A stretch of DNA of 8,720 nt. Origin: Anaerolineales bacterium UBA3905 (lineage in GTDB: Bacteria; Chloroflexota; Anaerolineae; Caldilineales; Caldilineaceae). This document shows positions 1 to 5,222 of this stretch, in pieces. Each line of letters starts with the position of its first letter. Position 1 is the first letter of the stretch. Made by a program: the position numbers and the translations under genes. The notes under the pieces are model-generated. The model did not search any database and was not told the origin of the DNA. It saw nothing but the letters and a program-made list of their open reading frames with translations. The DNA is taken from positions 6,106 to 14,825 of the forward strand of contig DGFH01000036.1 of assembly GCA_002391565.1 (NCBI GenBank). The letters are read 5' to 3'.

Positions 1-40
1 TCTAGTACGGTCTGGGGGGCGCGGATATGTGTATAAGAGA
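1..40 (+). other. Sequencing adapter (Nextera i7/Read 2) left at contig end
   Basis: These bases are library adapter, not genome. Base 1 (T) fits the last base of the P7 oligo. Bases 2-9 read CTAGTACG, which I recall as the adapter form of Nextera i7 index N702. Bases 10-24 match the 15-nt Read 2 stub (GTCTCGTGGGCTCGG) except at 14, 16 and 21, where the window has G. Bases 25-40 match the first 16 bases of the Tn5 mosaic end except at 26; 27-40 are an exact 14-base run. Overall 36 of 40 positions agree, in the correct order. The three Read 2 errors are all changes to G, typical of poor Illumina cycles. The match decays from base 41, so genomic sequence begins at about 39-44. Adapter sequences are from memory; the alignment was done by eye. 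Confidence 0.93.
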
Positions 41-2738
41 TGAGGGCTACAGCGTCTATTTCGCCACCGAGCCGCTGGCGCGGATGCTCGATCTCCCCGC
101 CGGTGACATTCCCCCGCCGCTCTACTATGCCTTGCTGCATGGCTGGATCAACGTGTGGGGCGCCGCCGCGCCGGTAGCGCTCCGCACATTCTCGGTGATC
201 GTCGGTGTGGCGGCGCTGCCGTTGCAGGCGTGGCTGGCGTGGCGACTGTTCCCTGGTCGGCGCCGCCTGCTGGTGATCGCGCTGGTGTTGCTGGTGGTCA
301 ACCCGCTGCATTTGTTCTACAGCCAGGAAGTGCGCATGTATGGCCTGGGCATGGCGCTCAGCAGCTTGAGCACGGTATTTTTCTGGCGTTGGCAGGCGCC
401 AGCTGAGCGTGACACGCGTGGCCGACGTTGGAACGCCATCGGTTACATCTTGACCACGACAGCCGGCTTGTATACGCTATATTATTTCGTTTTTGTGCCC
501 GCCGCCCACCTGCTATGGGCAATGATTGTCCACCGTCATGCGTTGCGGCGTCTCTGGTCGCTCATCGCCGGGCAGATGCTTGTCGCGCTGCTGTACCTGC
601 CCTGGCTGCTCTATGCTCTCCCACGCCTGGTCGGCTATGTGGGCGCCAAAGTCGCCTCCGACCAGGATGTGGCGCTCGATCCGCTGCGCTACCTGGTGCG
701 CCACTGGTCTGCTTTCACAGGAGGGCATCTGGCGTGGCCGGGGACGACTCTGCCCTGGGCGCTCTTGGTGAGCGGCGCAGCAGTGGCGGTGATCGGTGTG
801 GCGTTGCTCGCCCGGCGGCGACGTGCGACTCTGTCGGCTGACGTGCAGATGCGGGGAGGGAAGAGATCGGCAGGGAGCGGCGCCATGCTCTTGCTGAGCG
901 TACTGATCGGCGTGGCGTTCGTGGGCGGCTGGCTGGTGAGCCTGCGTTTCCCCTTTTTCCCAGAAGGAGGGGAGCGCCTGTTGATCTTTGCCCTCCCCTA
1001 CGTCACTTTGTTGCTGGCTGTCGGGATCGATGACGCCTGGGAACACCACCGCGCCGGGCTGTGGGCGCTTATCCTGCTGTTGGCGGCGGCTATTGGCGGG
1101 GTGATCACTTTCTATACGACGCCGCGTTACATCGACGATGACTATCGACCCCTTCTGCGCCAGATCGTGCAACAGGGGCGCAACGAAGATGCGTTGCTTG
1201 CCATCTTTCCGTGGCAGGTGGGCTACTGGCGCGCATATACGCCACAAAATGATCCCACTCTGACCGGGCCGACGCCGCTGTTGCTCTCCAATGGCGCCGT
1301 GACCTGGTCGCCCGCTGTGCAGACAGCCATTGATGCAGCGTTGGCAAAGGGAACGCTCTGGTTTCCGGCGCCGCTTACCGTTGGCAGCACATTGCCCGAC
1401 GCGATCGAGACCTATCTGTCGATGCGCGCCGCCAATCTGGAGAATCGCTGGTATGGTGGCACGCGGCTGACTGCCTGGGCGGCCCTGCCTGCGACGGAGG
1501 CGCGCACCACAACCAGTGCTGACTTTGCCGCAGTGCAACTGCTGCAGGCCGCTACGTCGCCAGAGCTGGCAGTGGCAGCCAATCAGCCGGTGGCTGTGAC
1601 GTTGACGTGGCAAATCACAACACCCGCCGACTACAACATCAGTCTGCGTTTGCTCGACGATGCAGGCTACATCTGGAGCAGCCGCGAATATGCAGCGGCC
1701 TGGGTAAACGAAACGCCCGGCGCACAAGTGCTACAACGCGTTGGGCTGATCGTCCCGGTTGGGTTGCCGCCGGGCGTCTATACCGTGGGCGTGAGCGTAG
1801 CGCATCAGGACGCACAGGGTCTTAGCGCTGACGCATTGACGCTGGTGGGCAGCGACACAGTGGCGGCTCCTATCGGCCAGTTGACGGTCATGGCGCCGGA
1901 TGCTCCCCTCCCGGTTGCGCGACTTCCGATCCGCACTGCATTGACGCCGCCGGTGACACAGGCGGATATGACATGGCTTGGCTTTACCGGGCCAGCCGAC
2001 AACGCGCCGATCCTGGCCGGAACGGAATTGGGCGTTACGCTCTTTCTGCGGGCGGAGACGAACACACCCGCCGCACGCGACCTCTACGTCAGTCTGCTCG
2101 ACGCACAAGGCGACGGGGTGGCCGGTTACACTGGCTGGCCGTTGCCGGAATATCCCGTCAGCGTGCTGGCGCAAGGGGAACTGTTGCGCGCACCGGTGCG
2201 TTTCGACACGCCCGGCGCGTTGACCAGCGGCGACTACCGACTGGTCGCCGGTTTCCATGAGCCGACAACCGACGCCAGGACGCCGCCCGTGACGCTTGGC
2301 CTGGTGCGCATTGTGCAGCGACGTGGTGAGTTCACGCGTCCTACGCCCGCCGTCAGCCTGGCGGCGCCAGCGCAACTGGGCACACATGCCCGGCTCTACG
2401 GCTACACGCTGACGCCAGCAGACGGAGGAGCCATCACGCTGCATCTATACTGGGAGGTCATGCAGCCATTGTTGCCCCCCCACCATATCTTTGTTCACGC
2501 TGATGCGCCGGATGGCGGCACGCTGGTGCAGCAAGATGGTCCGCCTGTCACGGCGACCGGCCCGGCGCCATCTGGCAGCTGGCAGCCTGGCGAGTTCCTG
2601 ATCACTGAACACACTCTTTCTCTCCCGGCGGGCGCCACGCTCAGAGTAGGGCTATATGACCCCGTCTCGCTGCAACGGTTGCCGGTGACGATTGACGGCG
2701 CCGCAGCAGGCGATAGCGTTGCATTGAGGCTGCCGTAG
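39..2738 (+). CDS. GT39-like membrane glycosyltransferase with beta-sandwich tail, 5' partial
   Basis: Probable polyprenyl-phosphate-sugar-dependent glycosyltransferase of the GT39/PMT_2 (ArnT-like) kind, acting on the outer face of the cytoplasmic membrane. The frame is open from 6, but its first ATG (27) lies in adapter, so the real start and first membrane helix are missing. Residues below count from that ATG. The family's first-loop acidic pair is D5-E6. IPPPLYYALLH (28-38) corresponds to the usual HPPLYY region, with Pro where His is usual, and YSQEVRMYG (98-106) is a family hallmark. About nine hydrophobic segments span 51-364. Residues 365-500 form an extracytoplasmic linker region. 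Three beta-sandwich-like modules follow (about 500-622, 645-765, 785-903), sharing LxLxW, LLDxxG and PxGxYxxxVG-type motifs; the last has IFVHADAPDGG and GLYDP. Such tails are familiar in Chloroflexota GT39-like proteins. Donor and acceptor cannot be read from sequence. The stop is TAG at 2736. Confidence 0.85.
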   Translation, partial: DEGYSVYFATEPLARMLDLPAGDIPPPLYYALLHGWINVWGAAAPVALRTFSVIVGVAALPLQAWLAWRLFPGRRRLLVIALVLLVVNPLHLFYSQEVRMYGLGMALSSLSTVFFWRWQAPAERDTRGRRWNAIGYILTTTAGLYTLYYFVFVPAAHLLWAMIVHRHALRRLWSLIAGQMLVALLYLPWLLYALPRLVGYVGAKVASDQDVALDPLRYLVRHWSAFTGGHLAWPGTTLPWALLVSGAAVAVIGVALLARRRRATLSADVQMRGGKRSAGSGAMLLLSVLIGVAFVGGWLVSLRFPFFPEGGERLLIFALPYVTLLLAVGIDDAWEHHRAGLWALILLLAAAIGGVITFYTTPRYIDDDYRPLLRQIVQQGRNEDALLAIFPWQVGYWRAYTPQNDPTLTGPTPLLLSNGAVTWSPAVQTAIDAALAKGTLWFPAPLTVGSTLPDAIETYLSMRAANLENRWYGGTRLTAWAALPATEARTTTSADFAAVQLLQAATSPELAVAANQPVAVTLTWQITTPADYNISLRLLDDAGYIWSSREYAAAWVNETPGAQVLQRVGLIVPVGLPPGVYTVGVSVAHQDAQGLSADALTLVGSDTVAAPIGQLTVMAPDAPLPVARLPIRTALTPPVTQADMTWLGFTGPADNAPILAGTELGVTLFLRAETNTPAARDLYVSLLDAQGDGVAGYTGWPLPEYPVSVLAQGELLRAPVRFDTPGALTSGDYRLVAGFHEPTTDARTPPVTLGLVRIVQRRGEFTRPTPAVSLAAPAQLGTHARLYGYTLTPADGGAITLHLYWEVMQPLLPPHHIFVHADAPDGGTLVQQDGPPVTATGPAPSGSWQPGEFLITEHTLSLPAGATLRVGLYDPVSLQRLPVTIDGAAAGDSVALRLP

Positions 2739-2743
2739 CAACC

Positions 2744-2772
2744 TTTACGTGTGAACCTCCGTATTGTATGAT
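2744..2772 (+). promoter_or_regulatory. Putative sigma70-type promoter of the small helical protein gene
   Basis: A -35-like TTTACG (2744-2749, 4/6 to consensus) is followed after 17 nt by TATGAT (2767-2772, 5/6). It begins 5 nt after the glycosyltransferase stop and would start a transcript near 2779, giving a leader of roughly 90 nt before the ATG at 2873. It suggests that the small gene can be transcribed independently of the upstream gene. Called by eye only. Confidence 0.5.
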
Positions 2773-2790
2773 GGCAGAGGCTACGCTGTT

Positions 2791-2829
2791 TCGGTTTGGT
2801 TTGAACCACCGACGACGTGGCGCAACGTC
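2791..2829 (+). other. Two small hairpins in the leader of the small helical protein gene
   Basis: The first hairpin pairs TCGGT (2791-2795) and GGT (2798-2800) with ACC (2805-2807) and ACCGA (2808-2812), with a TT bulge and a TTGA loop. The second pairs GACGT (2814-2818) with ACGTC (2825-2829) around a six-base loop. Neither is followed by a T-run, so they do not look like an intrinsic terminator for the upstream gene. They could be leader structure or chance; stems this short are common. Confidence 0.25.
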
Positions 2830-2872
2830 ATCTGCCGAATATTAAGAATGTGATTCAAACGGAGATTGACAC

Positions 2873-3346
2873 ATGGACAACCGCGAACAGACGACACCAA
2901 CCTCTGAACCGACCGAAGCACAAGGTAAGCCTGCCGACGCCAGCAACGCAACACAAGAATTGTTGGACGAACTGGCGGGGTTGGCGAATCGCCTTACCGA
3001 CCTCGGCAAGTCCTGGTGGAACAGCGACCAACGCAAGCAATTGGAGACTGATCTGCGCGCGGGCGCCGAATCGGTGGTGACCGCGCTGGAGAGCAGCTTC
3101 AAACAGGTGGCTGAATCACAGGAGGCCAAAGAACTGCAGGTGAAGGCGGGCGAAGTGACGGAGAAGGTGGCGCACAGCAAGGTCGTCAACGACCTGGCGG
3201 CGGCGCTCAAGAGTGGTCTGCAAGCTTTGAGCGCTCAGCTCGACAAAGCTGCACAAGACCTGGAGGCCAGGAGCGCTGCACAGGCGAAACCCGGCGACGA
3301 GACAAGCGATCCAGGGACGCAAGATATCCCGATTGATAAAGCCTAG
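2873..3346 (+). CDS. Small helix-rich protein of unknown function
   Basis: Encodes 157 residues. The ATG at 2873 is preceded by GGAG (2861-2864) with 8 nt spacing, which supports this start. I do not recognise a named family. Residues 1-27 and 138-157 are polar, rich in Thr, Pro, Gln and Asp, and probably disordered. Residues 28-135 are a run of amphipathic, Ala/Leu/Glu/Lys-rich helices with coiled-coil-like spacing and a single tryptophan pair (W48-W49). There is no cysteine, signal peptide or membrane segment, so a soluble cytoplasmic protein is likely. The core (W-x-S-D-x-R-K-x-L, then SSFKQVAESQEAKEL) resembles short uncharacterised helical proteins I have seen in Chloroflexota and Actinobacteria; that is an impression, not a search result. 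It appears monocistronic, with its own promoter and a convergent downstream gene. It is probably a real gene because of its ribosome site, codon use and coherent composition. Confidence 0.8.
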   Translation: MDNREQTTPTSEPTEAQGKPADASNATQELLDELAGLANRLTDLGKSWWNSDQRKQLETDLRAGAESVVTALESSFKQVAESQEAKELQVKAGEVTEKVAHSKVVNDLAAALKSGLQALSAQLDKAAQDLEARSAAQAKPGDETSDPGTQDIPIDKA

Positions 3347-3355
3347 ACGCAAGGG

Positions 3356-3435
3356 GATTGGAGATTAGAGATTCCGGATGAATATTGCGCCCCCTCAATC
3401 TCCAATCTCTAATCTCTAATCTCTAATCTCCAATC
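3356..3435. repeat. 18-bp perfect inverted repeat linked to the heptamer array
   Basis: The left arm at 3356-3373 (GATTGGAGATTAGAGATT) is the exact reverse complement of 3418-3435 inside the tandem array. The 44-nt loop (3374-3417) holds a GC-rich stretch and the first array units. Because the array is periodic, the arm can also pair imperfectly with other registers. It lies between two convergent stop codons (3346 and 3468), so a folded transcript could help end transcription from either side. There is no U-tract after the stem, so it is not a canonical intrinsic terminator. Confidence 0.75.
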
Positions 3436-3459
3436 TCCAATCTCCAATCTCCAATCTCT
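3397..3459. repeat. Tandem heptamer array, nine units of AATCTCY
   Basis: Nine uninterrupted 7-bp units fill 3397-3459. The seventh base varies in the order C, T, T, T, C, C, C, C, T; all other positions are identical. On the other strand the unit reads RGAGATT. The array ends 8 nt before the 3' end of the epimerase gene (3468). No coding function is supported, since the period of 7 would shift frame each unit. Similar AATCTCC/GGAGATT runs are, in my recollection, scattered between genes in Chloroflexota; the sequence alone does not show this. Origin by slippage or as a dispersed repeat element are both possible. Confidence 0.95.
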
Positions 3460-3467
3460 TGATTCCT

Positions 3468-4577
3468 TTAGAAGAACCACTTTGCGATTGCCAGCGCGCC
3501 TTGTTTCCATGGCACACGGTGTGATACGCCGGATTGCCCCTGAAAATCCTGCAAGTGGTCGATATACCACTGATAATTGCGGATCAGCGCTTGCTTGTTG
3601 GAATACTTGGGGCGATACCCCAGCACTCTCTCTGCTTTCTCGATCGAGACGAACGAATCCTCGGTGACGGTCTCGTAGACCCAGCGGTAGAGCGGCGACA
3701 GATTCACCTTCTCCAGCGCGCGCAGCGTCCAGATTGCTGGCGCCGCCGGAATGGGGATGATCTTGCCGCCGTGACCGGCGTAATCGAGCACGGCCTGATA
3801 GTCCTCTTTGATCGTTGTGAACTCTTTGGCGCCGATATTGAAGACGTCGTTAACCTGTGTGCAGGGGAGCGTGGCAGCGAGATAGATGGCGTCACAAAGA
3901 TCTTCGACGTCGAGCAACTGATAGCGGTTGTTGCCAGAGCCAAGCACAGGGAAGTTTTTGCCATCCTTTGCCCAATCATAGAAGAGGGCAAAGACGCCCA
4001 GTCGTTCCGGGCCAACGAAAGACTTGGGCCGGATGATCGGGATGCACATCCCCTTCTCGCGATAAGCCTGACACATCTCCTCGACCAATACCTTTGCCTC
4101 ACCGTAGGGCCCGACGCCCTGCAGCTTGTCTGTTTCGTATAGCGGATGATGGTCGGGAATGCCGTAGACGGCTGTCGACGAGATGTGGATGCAGCGTTCA
4201 ACCTGGTGCTCCAGGGCAGCCTGCAACACATTGCGGCTGCCGTCGATGTCGGTGGTGTAGATGTCCTCCGGCGTGTAGAGGGGCAGCGCCGCCGCTGTAT
4301 GGATGACGATGTCCACGCCCGCCATTGCCCGGTCGACCATGCTCTTGTCGCGGATGTCGCCTTTGATCTCGGTGATCTGATTGCGCTCCGGGTAGGTGAA
4401 ATCAGCAATGTCGAGCGAGACAACCTGATGTCCACGCGCCAACAGATGCCGCGTCAAGTTGATTCCCAGAAAACCGGCGCCGCCGGTGATCAGAAAGGTT
4501 TTGACCTGAGTGGCGGCTGGGGCAGCGGCTTCTGCGGCAACCCCAGCCGCGGTCTCTGGTACAGTATTCGATGTCAT
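3468..4577 (-). CDS. NAD-dependent epimerase/dehydratase (extended SDR family)
   Basis: Encodes 369 residues of the extended short-chain dehydrogenase/reductase fold, which uses NAD(P) to epimerise, dehydrate or oxidise nucleotide sugars or related hydroxyl substrates in the cytoplasm. The nucleotide-binding motif TGGAGFLG is at 31-38. An acidic residue at the end of beta-2 (D56) favours NAD over NADP. GDIRD is at 73-77, the catalytic region SSTAVYG at 133-139, and the catalytic pair is Y158 and K162 in YGEAK. RPKSFVGP (183-190) and the C-terminal substrate-binding region follow. An Ala/Pro-rich 25-residue extension before the fold is unusual. The start is supported by AAGGA (4588-4584), 6 nt from the ATG. 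The gene begins 16 nt after the Nudix stop on the same strand, so co-transcription is likely. It could be a UDP-sugar 4-epimerase, a dehydratase or a 3-beta-HSD-like enzyme; the substrate cannot be assigned. Confidence 0.93.
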   Translation of the reverse strand: MTSNTVPETAAGVAAEAAAPAATQVKTFLITGGAGFLGINLTRHLLARGHQVVSLDIADFTYPERNQITEIKGDIRDKSMVDRAMAGVDIVIHTAAALPLYTPEDIYTTDIDGSRNVLQAALEHQVERCIHISSTAVYGIPDHHPLYETDKLQGVGPYGEAKVLVEEMCQAYREKGMCIPIIRPKSFVGPERLGVFALFYDWAKDGKNFPVLGSGNNRYQLLDVEDLCDAIYLAATLPCTQVNDVFNIGAKEFTTIKEDYQAVLDYAGHGGKIIPIPAAPAIWTLRALEKVNLSPLYRWVYETVTEDSFVSIEKAERVLGYRPKYSNKQALIRNYQWYIDHLQDFQGQSGVSHRVPWKQGALAIAKWFF

Positions 4578-4593
4578 AACGAATCCTTACACC

Positions 4594-5115
4594 TCATGGT
4601 GATTGAACGCGCGCTCGCCAGCGCGCCAACAAACGTTGTGTCGAGTCGAACGCCAATGCCGATGGCGCCTCTGCCGCTGAGAACCAGGCGACAGCCTCAG
4701 CGTCATCGTGGGCAATCGGTGCGGCAAGGGGGTCGCGTGGGTGGGCGTGAAATGCCAGGACGATGCCAGGAGTGCGTCCATCCCCGTTGACCATCGGAAA
4801 GATCTCCAGCAACTCACCAACGACGATCTCGATGCCAGCTTCCTCTAGCACCTCGCGGCGCAAGGCAGCGTCGGGCAACTCTCCAGCATCCATGTAGCCG
4901 CCTGGCAATGCCCATAAACCGCGCCCTGGATTGACCGCGCGGCGAATCAACAGCACGCGGGCATTGGCTTCAACCAGCGCAACAACGGCCACCTTGGGGT
5001 CGGGAAAGTAGATAAAGCCACACGCCGGGCATGTACGACGCAACTTCCCCTCGAACGGGCGATCTTCGAGTGCATGTGCACAACGCGGGCAAAACTGGTA
5101 GAGATGCTGACTCAT
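4594..5115 (-). CDS. Nudix hydrolase with N-terminal zinc ribbon
   Basis: Encodes 173 residues and looks complete. Nudix enzymes cleave nucleoside diphosphates linked to another group, using Mg2+ or Mn2+. An N-terminal zinc ribbon is formed by C9-x2-C12 and C29-x2-C32. The Nudix box is intact from G73: G73-x5-E79-x7-R87-E88-V89-x-E91-E92-x-G94-I95. A Nudix core starting near residue 40 (DPKVAVVALVE) surrounds it. The architecture resembles the zinc-ribbon Nudix proteins related to NADH pyrophosphatase and ADP-ribose pyrophosphatase, but at 173 residues it is far shorter than NudC, so I do not use that name. The start is supported by GAGGA (5123-5119), although the spacing to the ATG is short (3-4 nt). 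A likely promoter sits just upstream (5147-5176), and the epimerase gene follows after 16 nt. The true substrate is unknown; NADH, ADP-ribose, nucleotide sugars or oxidised nucleotides are all possible. Confidence 0.93.
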   Translation of the reverse strand: MSQHLYQFCPRCAHALEDRPFEGKLRRTCPACGFIYFPDPKVAVVALVEANARVLLIRRAVNPGRGLWALPGGYMDAGELPDAALRREVLEEAGIEIVVGELLEIFPMVNGDGRTPGIVLAFHAHPRDPLAAPIAHDDAEAVAWFSAAEAPSALAFDSTQRLLARWRARVQSP

Positions 5116-5146
5116 CGTTCCTCACGTGCTCAAGGCACGATCCGGC

Positions 5147-5176
5147 ATTATACGGTGCAAGGGGACGCAACGGCAA
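5147..5176 (-). promoter_or_regulatory. Putative sigma70-type promoter of the Nudix-epimerase pair
   Basis: Read on the minus strand, TTGCCG (5176-5171, 4/6 to the -35 consensus) is followed after 18 nt by a perfect TATAAT (5152-5147). Transcription would begin near 5140, giving a ~25-nt leader before the Nudix ATG at 5115. A 5-bp hairpin (CGTGC 5125-5129 with GCACG 5135-5139) lies in that leader, just upstream of the ribosome site. The promoter sits in the 107-nt gap after the GH3 stop, so the Nudix and epimerase genes can be expressed apart from GH3. No clear GH3 terminator is visible in the gap. Confidence 0.6.
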
Positions 5177-5222
5177 AGTCAGGGAACAAATGGGCGTCGC
5201 GATTCCCCTTGCGTGGCTCTCC

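Noticed and set aside
25..40. The mosaic-end match as a natural Tn5/IS50 end
   Set aside because: The natural IS50 ends differ from the synthetic mosaic end, and the adjoining index and Read 2 stub identify it as adapter.
513..1727. A 404-codon open frame on the minus strand
   Set aside because: It is antisense to the glycosyltransferase, rich in Arg, Gln, Pro and Cys with no fold-like pattern, and explained by GC-rich codon use of the real gene. The same applies to 1731-2444 minus.
3397..3459. The heptamer array as a CRISPR array
   Set aside because: The units are 7 bp and contiguous with no spacers, and no cas gene is present.
5157..5212. An 8-bp inverted repeat (GCAAGGGG and CCCCTTGC) as a GH3 terminator
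   Set aside because: The loop is 40 nt, there is no T-run, and it overlaps the likely promoter of the next operon.
3347..5214. The 11-mer ACGCAAGGGGA just after the stop of the small helical gene (3347-3357) and, on the minus strand, after the GH3 stop (5214-5204)
   Set aside because: Recurrences of 11-mers are expected by chance in a window this size counted on both strands. The shared position after stops is suggestive but rests on two cases.
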